Shown here: piece after piece, positions 9,210-20,402 of the stretch
Layout of the letters: each line of letters starts with the position of its first letter
Position numbering within the stretch: the first letter of the stretch is position 1
Source of the DNA: Psococerastis gibbosa
Lineage: Eukaryota > Arthropoda > Insecta > Psocodea > Psocidae
DNA length: 64,000 nucleotides
Direction of reading: 5' to 3'
Assembly (NCBI GenBank): GCA_963971405.1
Contig: OZ020485.1
Coordinates: 50,961,469-51,025,468 of the forward strand
The notes under the pieces: model-generated
What the model saw: the letters and a program-made list of their open reading frames with translations, nothing else
The model's database searches: none
Told to the model about the DNA's origin: nothing
Program-made: the position numbers and the translations under genes

Positions 9210-12040
9210 TTTTATTGTCGGGTAAGTTATCAATTTTTCATAAAGTCTGGAAAATACATCGCGTAACTAGGCGTGCCTTGAACTACACCAGGAGCCGTCG
9301 GAATGTTGTTGTTGTTCTATTGCTACCTCAGGTCTTTATTGCACTTAGAACGCTGTGGTTACTTATTGTCGGCTATATTTTAGGTCCTAGTCGTGTGGAA
9401 ATGCACTGTGTGCCTTGAACTAGACCAGGAGCCATGGAAGGCCTTGCCCTATCACGACGTCAAGTGTTTACTCCCCCTGCCTGCCGTGTTCCGGGTCATT
9501 TATTCATCCTTTTGTTTATCCCATCCTTGACGGCACATTTCCCGCTTTTCCGATGATTTAACTATGTTCAAGTGCCACAACTGGGTTTTTATGCGAATAC
9601 AGAATAACAAGGTGGTTGCTTGTATTTTTAGGTAACCAAAGAAATAGGTGACAACCTAGAGGAAGGAAGGAGTAAGGCAGGCCACGGAACCACTAGAGGG
9701 GTTACTTGCGAAAGATGTTGGAAATCAAAGGATCGGGATGTATGAAGAAGAGTGCTGCGAGGCCTCAAATACAACCCTTGGCTGTAGCGTCAAAGAAAGA
9801 GTAAAAAAGAAAGAAGAAGAGGCTCTTCTTTGGAGCGAACCCTCCAGTGTTATTTGCCGACTACCCATACATTGCAAAAGCAAGCGTCTTATGGACCATT
9901 GGGAGAATGCAAGCCAATAAGACAACAGAGGGCATACAGTGAACAAATGACAGCAGGGGAGAGGGCTCGCTCCCAAAAACTTAAAAAAGGTCCAGTCATA
10001 TTGAGATGAGCAGGTGTTGGGGTCACGTGACAGAGGCTCGCTCGACTACAGTCAGCGGCATTGGCTGCAGTCGGCAGAGTTTTTGGCACCAAATACTTTT
10101 ACACAAATAACTCATCCCAAGGCCTCAGTCACATGCCCCACTCTGCAAATATTCGTGGCTTGTCAATACCCAACAATAGAATGAATCGAACCAATGTATC
10201 ATATGGGACGCCTAATTTTGATATATTGGCAGGGGGCACACTATATCTTAAGGCCTCATTGAAGGTGGGGGCAAAATTGGGTTTGTAGGGGGTTTACAAT
10301 TTCTCATGCCCAATGATAATAAAAGTTACCATAGGCATAAATAAATAATGACTTTTGCTTTATTGCTTAACCAACCTGGTGGAGTAGGGCTCATTTTAAC
10401 CCCTCTCTCTTACTCTCAGCTAGAAAGTTAGACCAACTACTGGATATCCCCACCGGAGTATGGCTAAAAAATGTAGCAAATGTGAGTTTCGAACCGACAG
10501 CCTTTTGGGGGAAGGTCAGAGTCCGTACCACTACAATATATAGACATCTTTTGGAAACAGATAGTTTCATGGTAAAACTCCTGCATGGCAGGAGAACAGT
10601 CTCAATCATGTGCACCAGCTGAGTTTCTATGACGAGTGGTCCCAGTGGCCCTATAATTTGGCTATAGAAATCATTAAAGGTTTCGGTTAAAGTCGAAATT
10701 ATGGGCGCCATGAACTTCAAAAAGGTAGACACTCGTCTCTAACAACCAAAATTGACAGTGAAAAAATTCATGAAAGCTGATCCGTAGCTAATCGCGATAT
10801 ATCTAAACTTGCGTATTACCCCTTAAATGTTCCCATACTTCATCAAAGGCTTACGGCAACTACCAGACCAGTCCGATGTTTCCACTGAAACAATATTTCG
10901 GGAGCAAATGAAACCTTCATTTCACTTTATAACGCCATTATCAGTTAATTAATATGGTAGCAAAGACACAACACTTGAAATTTAACACAACTTCTGCACT
11001 AGCAAAACAAAGTGTTGAAGCATGCTCATATGCCGCATCCACCAACTCATATGGTGTGGTATCACAGAATTATAATTATAATGGATATTGTCTAGCGCTC
11101 GTCAATAAGGAAAAAATAATGAGTATCGGTGCAACATATACATTTATAGTAGTGGTATGGTTGGACACAGTCCCAGGCTACGGTGTGGGCCCATAGGACA
11201 GAACATACTGTATATATAAGAGCAATGGATTATATATTTTTCAACCGTCACGATGGGATGCGTGCATATAAGGGGCCCGCTTGAGGGCGGTCGAATTCTG
11301 CGAGACAGGCCAAAAAGACACAAATGCGTAGGGTTCCATTGTTTTCCCACAGCCAAGCGAGCCAAGGAGGAGAGCGGTTTCGGTGTTACAGGCCAATCCT
11401 CCAGCAAATATGTTCATAAAACAGCTGATCATCGTGAACAAAGCTTCCATTCCAAAGCGCTGGGTCACCTAAAATGTAGAGGAGCCATCAGGTGAGGCGT
11501 AGTTGTATGTGCATGGCCGCGGACTGCATGCACCAGTGAAGACAGCCCTCCCAAACATGCCCAAGGCTGCCGTCCCGACTCATTTCCGTGTGCCAGCCTT
11601 ATTAGGTGTGCACAGCAGCGTTCAGTCATACTGTCACTCGCTTACAGCGCTTCCCGAAAAATTACGGAAAACACCGGGAAAGCTCTGCACCCCATACAAA
11701 GTTACGGTCAGTTCAACAATTTGTCGCCATGGCCGAGTCAAACGACGCCCCCCCCCCCCTAATGTCGTCTTGTACCCCACCGTCTCAGCATTCAGTGCAA
11801 TGATGATACAGTGGAATCCGGGCTGATGGGCTGTGGTAGGGTCTGGATTCATCTGTATCATCATCTGACTCAGGCCGCGTAAGCCTCTGTGAATAAAAAT
11901 TGTCCCAGCGTAGTCTGGGTCTACCAAGGCCAGCCGGCCATTCCGATCCTGTACATTTTAGTTTCTACAATGGTATGCCCGAGTACCTTCTCCATTACTT
12001 ATTTATTATCCTTTGCTCTTCTGCAGAGTCTTCCATTCTC
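9210..12040. other. Intergenic stretch, no gene recognised apart from a SINE
   Basis: Several open frames of 60-110 codons exist on both strands (for example 10391-10732 minus and 11503-11826 plus). None shows a domain, codon pattern or splice context I recognise. Composition from about 11.2 to 11.9 kb is less AT-rich than the surroundings, which suggests old inserted sequence. A SINE copy lies inside at about 10360-10550. Confidence 0.5.
10360..10550 (-). mobile_element. tRNA-derived SINE, diverged
   Basis: On the minus strand it has the TAGTGGTACGGACTCTGACC head and a GGTTCGAAACTC B box-like block, and then the body seen in the 29.3 and 39.4 kb copies, ending in GGTTGGTTAAGCAAT. The core around GAGGGCATG is poorly kept here. 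Confidence 0.6.
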
Positions 12041-12430
12041 AAATCTAGAGCAATTCTTTAGTACGGAGCGACCTCTTGGGGCAACTGAAGGACGATTCTT
12101 TCGCCTGCAGAAAAGGATCAGAGCGCAGCATGCAGGTTAGTCTTTCGCTCATTGATGATTCTGCCTTTGGCTGGCTTGTATATCTTTGACATTGTCACTT
12201 ATAACCGAAAGCAAGCGGAAATCATGATCTACATGATCATCGTATACGAGGTAGGTAGGGACGACGGCCACTTGACGCAAGTAACACGAATCAAAACTCA
12301 AACTGGACCTCACGAAACGGAGCATAGACGCATTAACAAGTTACCGCGTTCCCTAGCAGATTCCAATATTACTGAATGGAATTTCAGCAAAGGGGTGATG
12401 GCATTGCTTAAGGGGTGTTGTCAATAAACC
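12038..12430 (+). pseudogene. LINE reverse transcriptase C-terminal relic
   Basis: Reading from about 12059 gives YGATSWGN, a stop, then a stretch ending CRLVFRSLMILPLAGLYIFD and IVTY, and later HETEHRRINKLPRSL. This is the order found downstream of the RT domain in Jockey/CR1-like LINEs (W-G-x-S...LQKRA-R...LP-LYI-E/D-V..Y...NKLP). The internal stop and weak matches show it is long dead. No 5' RT or endonuclease domain is visible. Clade is uncertain. Confidence 0.6.
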
Positions 12431-12939
12431 ACGTTAGTTGTTTATGGCTGTGCTAAACTCATGTTTTATGTATAAATAATAATGGTCTAATACATTGACT
12501 ATTGAGTTGGAGGAGTTGCTGTCGTCCAAAATCAGAAGGCAGCTTGTCCAGTAAATGTAGAGAAGTTCAGGCATGCAACACGTAACACGCTGAGCCCCGT
12601 GGCCCAGCAAATGTAACGGGGACGTCATATGGAAGGGAAAACAGAACGGCCTGAACTTGGCAAGGCTTCGGACTGACAAAAAATGCGGCTGTTGTTGGAC
12701 TTCGGAAATTCTAAGCATGTTTAGCAACGAGAATTATAACGCCATATTAATAGATCTGAGTATTATTACAATTACGGCTAGATTGACAACGAATATGAAC
12801 ACACTACATAGTTCATATTTTTTCTCAGACCAGTCATTTAAGTTACATTGCAAATGGAGCGGAAGCAAAAGGAGATGTCACAACTTACTCCTTTTAATTC
12901 CTTGTTATATTTTATATATTATATTTTAATTACATGTAA

Positions 12940-13005
12940 AATAATTTATTTCTGTTAAATTGTAAAATGGGCATGACCCATAATAAATATATAATAATAA
13001 TAATT
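12940..13005 (+). repeat. LINE-like 3' tail
   Basis: TGTAAAATGGGCATGACCC followed by AATAAATATATAATAATAAT. AT-rich microsatellite tails of this form are common at Jockey-type LINE 3' ends. It may be the end of the relic at 12.0-12.4 kb. Confidence 0.5.
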
Positions 13006-13099
13006 GTAGACGGATACATGCATTGTCATTTTAACTGGAATTATCCATAAAAGTAGTGGTACGAGTGAACCCGCACATACTTTCCTATTTATGTATGTA

Positions 13100-13816
13100 T
13101 TGCATTTGTATCATATGTTATGTATCGCTGTATGTTAGGGTACACATACACAAAAAGGCTCACATTTTAAATAACGCTGTCCACAACTACCAGACGCGGA
13201 ATAGGAACAGAGTTCATCTGGAGTGTTGCAACACACGAACTGCCCTCAGAGGACCATTTCAACAAAGCATTAAGATTTTTAATAAACTACCCGGGGAAAT
13301 TGTCCCATAAAAAGCCAGAGTAAGGTCCTCCTCCTATTCCGAATTCATTGAATTTTTAGGGACCAGTTAGCCTTAGTCATTACTTCAGGATTTTTGTACT
13401 GCGCGGAGTAGTGTTTATTAAATGTCCATGTATTGTATCTTTTGACGAAGCCGTACGTCATCATTATTGTTGTAACATAATGTATTGCTGTTTAATAGTG
13501 GCCTAATATAATGACTAATGTATTTATGCATGCATTAGGGCACGGATTACATTATGCATAATTACTTAAACTATAACTTATACAATTAATTTACCTTATA
13601 ATGTATTTACTTATTTTTTATATAATATAATTATGATAATTGTTCAATTAATAAATTGATTTAATTAATTATTATAATTATATTATAATTAACTTGTTTA
13701 CCTTATAATATACCTATATAATATTTGTCCTTTGGGCTCCCCTTCCAAATGTAATTATATTGTAACTGATGTACTTGAAGAAAAAAATACAAAAATTATT
13801 ATTATTATTACTTATG
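13100..13816 (+). mobile_element. LINE 3' end with RT C-terminal tail
   Basis: In the frame ending at 13310 the peptide includes NNAVHNYQTRNRNRVHL, then RTALRGPFQQS and IKIFNKLPGEI. This is the typical end of Jockey/CR1-like RT proteins (H-Y-T-R-.....R-T......S....K-NKLP). After the stop, AT-rich DNA leads to a CCTTTGGGCTCCCCTTCC block and an (ATT)n tail at about 13796-13815. It is 5' truncated, and the left end is joined near 13.05 kb to a fragment of a family B element end (GTACGAGTGAACCCGCAC). Confidence 0.75.
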
Positions 13817-13869
13817 GCATGTATTTGTTGGGGCCCAGGGCCTCATTGGATGTTGCATCCGGAGGTACC

Positions 13870-14590
13870 TGCGCCGATATCCTACCATTCAAATTTTTTT
13901 CAATATATTAAAAAAAAAAAATCTTCCTAAAGTATTTTTTTCGTCAAAATCAAAACCTTGCTTCGGAAAGGACCTTGTTCTGTTTTGTAACTCGATTTAG
14001 CAATTAAAACATACCTGCACGCTGATCATGGCGATTATAATACCGGAGTTTATTTAATACCAGGGTTTTATATTAACCCCGGTATTATAATCGCCATGAT
14101 CAGCCTGCTGCTGAAGTAAAAAAGCCTCGAAGTAATAGGTATTGTAGTTCCTCCCAATAAATATTATTTAAATCATTTTTCATGATTTTTAATTTTTTAC
14201 GCCCTGAACCAAAATATTGAGGGGGTGTGGCCTAATGGGGTTTATTTAAAGTAATAGAACACATGTGAATTCAAAAGAAATCCTCCGAGACGTTTCTGAG
14301 AAAACAATTTTTTTGGTCCTTATTTAGGTGTTTTTGGGGTATATAACCCCCAAAACATGAAAAATTAATAGCCCTGGAAATATTTTTGTGAACATACGGC
14401 TACATGCCGAATTTCTTGAAATCCTGCTGAGTAGTTTGGGATGTTTGGCCACAAATTAAGTTACAGACCGAAAGACGTATCTTAAAACCACTATTATGGG
14501 TTCATGGGACCTCTTAACGTGTAAATCCATTGGAATCACGAAATCGGTAGTATCGACGATCCTTATACTAAGGTATAAATAGGAAAGCAA
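13870..14590 (-). mobile_element. Family B element (diverged family A relative)
   Basis: The right end is TATAAATAGGAAAGCAA, and the interior shows CCTTATACTAAGG, AACGTGTAAATCC and the AAAACAATTTTTTTGG blocks in family A order, on the minus strand. The left end is unclear. A foldback sequence lies inside at 14021-14104. Confidence 0.6.
14021..14104. repeat. 84 bp foldback element
   Basis: Arms of about 28 bp that pair almost perfectly: GCTGATCATGGCGATTATAA on the left and TTATAATCGCCATGATCAGC on the right, joined by about 28 bp. It sits inside a family B copy. It could be a very small MITE. Confidence 0.85.
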
Positions 14591-15349
14591 TCAATTAACA
14601 TCAACCATAGTAAAATAAATTGGAATAGTTGATGGAGCTTGACACTGCCGACTGTCGAGTTAAAGTGAAACAACTGACATAAGCAAGATAATAAGCTTAA
14701 CTTACCAGGCAACGGCGGCAGACTTTGAATAATCCATTTAGTACAAATCATGATTTTTGTAATTTCATTAATTCACCGCCTTTATTCAATTCAAAGTCAA
14801 TTCCTAAGATTTCAAAAGCCAAAATCTCGAATGCCGGGTATTTGTTATTATGATTTTTGTTTGTACTTTGTTTACATTGAATTTGTCAGGGCCTTCATCT
14901 ACTCCCAGGGCCTTTTTACTTTCATATTTGTATACAGTATCGTCTGCTTTTTGTTTAGTTTCCAATCTTAATATAAGTGAAAGTTAGTTATCTGTAGATT
15001 TGAACTAAATTAAGTGCTTTAAATCACATGTAAAAAAGTATTGTAAGTATATTAACCTGCTATTGTAGTGGTGAATCGATTTATTTGCGAGGAATCCCTA
15101 AATTATTACAAAATAAACAATTTTTCAGAATGTCTTTGTCACAATAAGCCAAGTCATATAAATTGTGTCATTTCTGGCTTCCTTATTTTTATAGCTTTGC
15201 TTCTAATTTTAAGTCTCCAACAATAGTCGTAAGAGGCTGACAACGCATCAAGTTTATTTAAGCCTGCTTAAAGGTCACCATCTGGCTAAGTTGTTCGCGA
15301 GTCAAGGTTAATAGATTTTTTAGGCCCATCTATTAGATTACAACACTAG

Positions 15350-15459
15350 CTTCTGTTGTTGCAGATTCGAAAGTTTTAGCTGCCTTTCTGTATAATGAAT
15401 GTCACAAGACCCAGCAGTTGATATAGCTGTCTGGTTGCTGCAAAAACGCCGCCGCTACT
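15350..15459 (+). promoter_or_regulatory. RNF11 leader region
   Basis: The 5' flank of the RNF11 ORF. TTGTTGCAG at about 15356-15364 could be a splice acceptor for an upstream non-coding exon. The stretch before the ATG (AAACGCCGCCGCTACT) is GC-rich, as in many animal leaders. No TATA box can be assigned with confidence. Confidence 0.35.
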
Positions 15460-15888
15460 ATGGGCAACTGCCTTAGAAGATCAACATCGGATGATATCTC
15501 GCTTATACGTGACAATGAAGGGGGCCGGGGAGAAGGGGCAGTGGAGTCACAACCGCCCACCTTCCAAGAGTCCGTCCCCACTTACTACCCCACGCCGAAC
15601 AATAGTTGTCCTGTTACCCAGCTAACTGAGGAGGAACAGCTTAAAATAGCAAAACGTATTGGATTCATTCAGCATCTCCCGACCGGTGTTTACGACGGCT
15701 GCAAGAAAAACCGCGAGTGCGTTATTTGTATGGTAGAGTTCTGTGTAGGCGACAATGTACGGTACTTGCCTTGCATGCATATTTATCATGTGACTTGCAT
15801 CGACGACTGGCTCAAAAGATCTTTTACTTGCCCCTCGTGCATGGAGCCCGTAGACGCGGCACTGCTGAGCAGTTATCAGAATAACTAG
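15460..15888 (+). CDS. RNF11: RING finger protein 11 (RNF11), RING-H2 E3 ubiquitin ligase adaptor
   Basis: 142 aa, close to the 154 aa of human RNF11. RNF11 is a small membrane-linked RING protein that works with NEDD4-family ligases and the A20 complex. The N-terminus MGNCL gives a Gly2 myristoylation site and a Cys4 palmitoylation site. TSDDISL follows at 9-15 and TQLTEEEQLKIAKRIG at 53-68, both family hallmarks. The C3H2C3 RING uses Cys87, Cys90, Cys105, His107, His110, Cys113, Cys124 and Cys127. The end, SFTCPSCMEPVDAALLSSY, is almost unchanged from vertebrates. The usual PPxY WW-binding motif is altered to PPTF (32-35). The ORF is unbroken, so it is either an intronless gene or a retrocopy; I see no poly-A tail or target duplication. 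The start is the only Met giving the myristoylation signal. A polyadenylation signal candidate is AATAAA at 17464-17469. Confidence 0.93.
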   Translation: MGNCLRRSTSDDISLIRDNEGGRGEGAVESQPPTFQESVPTYYPTPNNSCPVTQLTEEEQLKIAKRIGFIQHLPTGVYDGCKKNRECVICMVEFCVGDNVRYLPCMHIYHVTCIDDWLKRSFTCPSCMEPVDAALLSSYQNN

Positions 15889-17470
15889 AGCTTTTGTGAT
15901 AAACAGCACTTTTATGAGATAAATTCATAAGGTACTGTATTTATATTATATGCCTAGGTTACTTATAAGATATATATATATATATAATTCGTGGTGCATC
16001 AAAGATTGTAGTAGTTGAATGTTTTTTTCCATCGTGAATGTTGTTGTGTCTTCCCGTCTGGTGCAAAAAGTTCCTCGTGGTAGGAAAGGCGTGTCTAAGT
16101 CATGTGAAACGAGAAAATATCACTTTTCACCATTGTTTCTTATTTCCTAGAGTTCTTATTAATTCTTGACACTGTTATAATGCATTTTTAAATGTAACTT
16201 GCTTTCTCAAGACATGCAAGAATTTGACTGATTTTTATTGGCTGAAAGCCAACTGTTTAAAATTAGGCTAGTCGTCTGCAGCCCAGCAATAATATTGATA
16301 AATCGTAGCTATGGCAAAGTTTATAACCTGGTGTTAGTCTGTTGTGTAATTGCACTTTTAGGGCTTCTGCTCTTTTTTCATCTTTCGCTTTACAGATATT
16401 TGAAGTCGTTTTTATATAATGAATTCCCCATTGAATACATTAGTATTGCCACGATTACACCAAGAATTTAATCGAAAAAATCTATATTTAGGCACATTTT
16501 ATTTCCTTTAACAGCTTTCACGTGATACTTGAAAGATCTGGAAAATGTGCTTGAGGCACAGTTGTAGAAAAATTGAATGGAATGACAGGCAGGAAATGAA
16601 ATGAATAAGACAAAAAAGTGAAATCCTCCCATCTCGCTAGAGGGGGTGATTATCGAGCGATTTACCCACTTTTTCTAAAACTGTTTTAGACAAAGTAAAA
16701 ACCCAAGTCTCTCATGGCCACTCCCACCAAGTGCCGGTAAACGTAAGGAAAGTGGAATCGGATGGATATTTCGGGCCACCACCATACGTCCATACCTTGG
16801 AAAATGTTAAATATCGTGGAGGACTGCTGTATCCATCGGATTCCACTTTCCAAAACATGGTGGAAGTTGCCTTTAATCTCGTTTTTTATTGACTTCCTTA
16901 ATTTGTCCTCTTTTCTGGTCAGAACGTACAGTTTCATTGTTGGAGATCAATTTTCAAGGGGCTCTAAAACAATTTACACATTCCATCGTAACCCTTAAGA
17001 GCAAATCGGATACGAATATGTAAAAAAATGTAAGACATTGGAAGAAATGTTACTCCACATTTTGTTTCTGCTAGTGTATCGGCGTCACTAACACAGTTTG
17101 GCCGGTTGTGGAAGGTGTGAGAATTTCAGTGTTTTCGAACTTCTCTGACTGTAGCCACACGATTTTAGTGACGGCACCATATTATAGTGAATAAAAATGT
17201 AGAGGAAGATTTCTTCGAATAAAGAATACCGTTGATAGATAGCTCTACGACAATGATTTTGTACAAACAGCTTATCGTGGTGTGTCCTATTTGCTCTTAG
17301 TCCTATCAGTTTTGGATTAACGAAGAAATTCTTTGTCGTTTGCAAAAGCCCTTCTGGTGTATATGATAAATGTGGGATGAAACATGATGTTTAATGTGTT
17401 TATCCGCCATTGAATCTTATTCTTCTATAGGAATGTCCAATCGCCAAATTGAAATGCTCATCAAATAAAG
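15889..17470 (+). other. Probable RNF11 3' UTR
   Basis: No other gene is recognisable here. The stretch includes a (TA)n run at about 15970-15986 and a small foldback at 16747-16851. AATAAA at 17464-17469 could end the transcript; a long 3' UTR is usual for RNF11. The extent is inferred, not shown. Confidence 0.35.
16747..16851. repeat. Small foldback element, GGAAAGTGGAATC type
   Basis: Arms of 22 bp with one mismatch: GGAAAGTGGAATCGGATGG at the left, and its complement ending ATTCCACTTTCC at the right. A related foldback is at about 47265-47343. Confidence 0.7.
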
Positions 17471-18830
17471 GAATCTGTTTATTTAATTTTAATAGAATGG
17501 CGATTGTACAGTCAAATTTAATGGTGTATTAATACTTAAAGACCCCATTGGGGTGAACCACCTTTGTTTTGTTTAAAATTAAATTATGCAGGAAATGTTG
17601 ATCGTATCAATGAGTTCTCTTAACTTAAAAGATATATTTCTGTGCATTTTGATAATTTTACTTTTGTGGCCATCAATATTTCACCAATTAGCAACAGTTA
17701 TGCAATAGCACACACGTACAATATAATTTCCGGTATTTCCAACTGTGTCCTCCTAATCCGTGTTAGTGACGGCTACAAACCACACATCAAAAGTTAGATT
17801 TTTCCTTCCCTATGCTACGTCAACGATAGCTCTACGACCTCTTACCTCGTCAACCTAAGTTAGTTTAATGTCAGTGTTATTTACCATATAATAATAATAA
17901 TAAAAATTCTTTATTTCCAATAAATACAAATATACATCAAAATGCAATTAGGGCCAATATAGGGCATAGCACTCACTACGATCAATATTTCCTGTGAAAT
18001 GTAATTCTAAATATGCTGGTGTATGGTTCGTAGGTGGAATGTGAGATGACCAGGTCAGAGACAACCCCTAAGTAGCGCAAGGGAAACAATTCACAGTGAG
18101 AATGGCTCCTCTTCAATAATATTTTACCTGTTTCACTGTTCCATGCTTCCCTCGAGCATCTTCATCTTACATTCCACTACAAACTACCAATTTAACAGAG
18201 AATACCTTGTCACGTAGTTGACTCCGCTGAGAAATCCAGTTTTCATAGATCTCTATTTCACTGTACCACATCCTATCCGTCCTTAATAAATTTGGTTGCA
18301 TATACGTGTTGAATTGTAAAGTTTTTAGTGGGGTTAGCGCATTTTCTATGTGACCAGGAATTGAAAGAAATTAAATACTGTTCGTTCGCTATCAGGAATG
18401 TAAAAGGCAGTTTTTCTTTCCTTTAGTTGCCGATCAGATATGTTTTTGTTGTATTGTTTTTAGAGTTTAGTATAAGAGAGATATGTGTCATATTTTGCGC
18501 CAAAGCCATGTGTTAGCAATAGAAGTGGAGCCAATCATAACAACCTTCGACCAATCAGCGTCAGTCACTTTGATTTGGACTTACGCCAGTGCGAACTTAT
18601 ATTATTTTTCTTTAGTTACGATAAACTATGCCTTTTGGGCGCAAAAACGTTTCATATGGTAAAGCGTATAAAAAAAATACCCTGGGAGATCTAGGCCAGC
18701 AAAAACAGGATTATTACAATTACAAAAAGGATGGTTTCTTAAACTACTTGAACAAATCAAAATGCATCCCTCCTGCCTAAAAAGAGATAAATCTTACCTG
18801 AGCCATTGGGGTTTCGGACAAATTACTGAT

Positions 18831-18965
18831 ATTGTTTCCGTATGAATTTTTGGCAGTTGATAAACTGGTCCACGTCCTCGATGTCAATGCACACCGACTG
18901 CAAGTGACTATGGACAAACTGAGACATGCTTACTATTGACATTGTAACAGGCGTTGGCTCAACTT
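18831..18965 (+). repeat. Dispersed repeat, CACGTCCTCGATGTCAA family
   Basis: It contains AAACTGGTCCACGTCCTCGA followed by a TGTCAATGCACACCGAC block. The same order is on the minus strand at about 37630-37740 and, more diverged, on the plus strand at 29490-29620. An isolated relative may lie at 23095-23180. It is non-coding. Confidence 0.6.
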
Positions 18966-20147
18966 AACCAAAGAAGGGAACGAGACGAGTCATGCCTTTG
19001 ACATTGTAGTCATGCTATGTTGTTGGTCTGGATCATAAGGTTAGGCCTGTGATACTTTATGCTATACTCTATAAGACGTTTTTGCAAAAACCGTGTAATA
19101 GAAATAAAATTTTGATTTCTGAATGTAGGTAAACAGGTAACGCCTCTGACATACTTTGCACATGGGGCCTACTAATGTTTGCTTAACCATTGGTGTTCCA
19201 CTCAAATTTTTAATCCAATTCTAGTCTTATAATTTATTATTAAATTAAATAGGGTAGAGAAGCATCCACCACAGGACATTTATATTCGAAAAAGGAAATC
19301 AAGAAGAAACTGGACAGAGCAGGACTCGAACCCAGAAACCACAATCGATGCCTTGCCGGAGAAGAGTTATGAGAAAACATGGCTTGACGCGAACTACGTC
19401 ATCTCTCTCTGAGATAGAACTCTGGTTATTTTTTTGGTGACTATGTGAGGAAAATCTGCTACTCTCAACTTGTGACCGAAACAGTGTCGAATCGACTAGT
19501 TGAAAATTTGGGGTCTTGATATTTTTAATTTCCTAAGTTAAGTACCTATACTGTGTAGGTTCTACTATTATAATACTTATTTGTCAAATTGCGTTTGTGT
19601 TTGAATATTGCCTATTGCCACTGTTTTTGCATGGGGCGGATGTCAAAAAAATAGAAATCCTTTTTTTTTACATCATTGGAATCCTCTTGGCCAGCCGCAC
19701 GTCAAGGAAATGGACCTTATGTCGAATTATTTGCCTAAATACTATCTTTTTTATTGAAAATTCGCCAAAACGTAGGCTACAGTATGAAATTTAGAAATAG
19801 TGAAAAGTGAATCTGCAACTTACTTCACTGATATTACACGATTTTTTTTTTTTTTGCTCCTGTAAAGCCGGGATTTTTTGACAAACTCCCTATTTCAAAA
19901 ACAACGAAGCTACGTTACGGTTGAAGACAACCCAACCTGCATTATTTGTACATCCGTGTAGCTGACACAAAATTGGCTTCATAAGACTTCTATTACGTCT
20001 AGGCTACCTACTGGTTACTTCACTCATTGGTTGTCGCATTTTAGCAATTGGTCTCTTTCGTATATACAGTATGAAAATGCAGCCAACCAATCAGATCTTC
20101 AATCGGTCAAACCAGCTATAGTCGATATTATGTATTTGTAATTCTGT

Positions 20148-20402
20148 ACATACACGGACGATTAAAACGCCGTGATTCAGTGAGAAATTTATCAAGGGAG
20201 CAAATGGGCTAGTGATTGGTTGGTGCAAGAAAAGTCTATTTCTGAAGGTTTCTAGGAGACTGGTGTGGAGTGTCGACGGGAAAACTGTGCACATGTGGCA
20301 AGCCAGTGACTCGAAATAATCTACTGCAATTTTACAGCAGCCCTTTTGATCCCTTGACAATTTCTCAGCGGATCCCCGGCGTTCAAATCGTCCGTGTGCA
20401 TC
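20148..20402. mobile_element. MITE with about 45 bp terminal inverted repeats
   Basis: The left end ACACGGACGATTAAAACGCC followed by TCAGTGAGAAATTTATC pairs with the right end GACAATTTCTCAGCGGATCC followed by GGCGTTCAAATCGTCCGTGT. Relatives are a fragment at 24287-24345 inside fimbrin intron 10 and a diverged copy at 52800-53072. hAT-like MITEs often look like this, but the superfamily is not proven. Confidence 0.75.

Noticed and set aside
9738..9920. Lys/Glu-rich frame MYEEECCEASNTTLG
   Set aside because: Low-complexity core and no homology recognised. The opposite strand is open as well.
10391..10732. 113-codon minus-strand frame
   Set aside because: Much of it lies within a SINE copy, so it is a repeat-derived frame.
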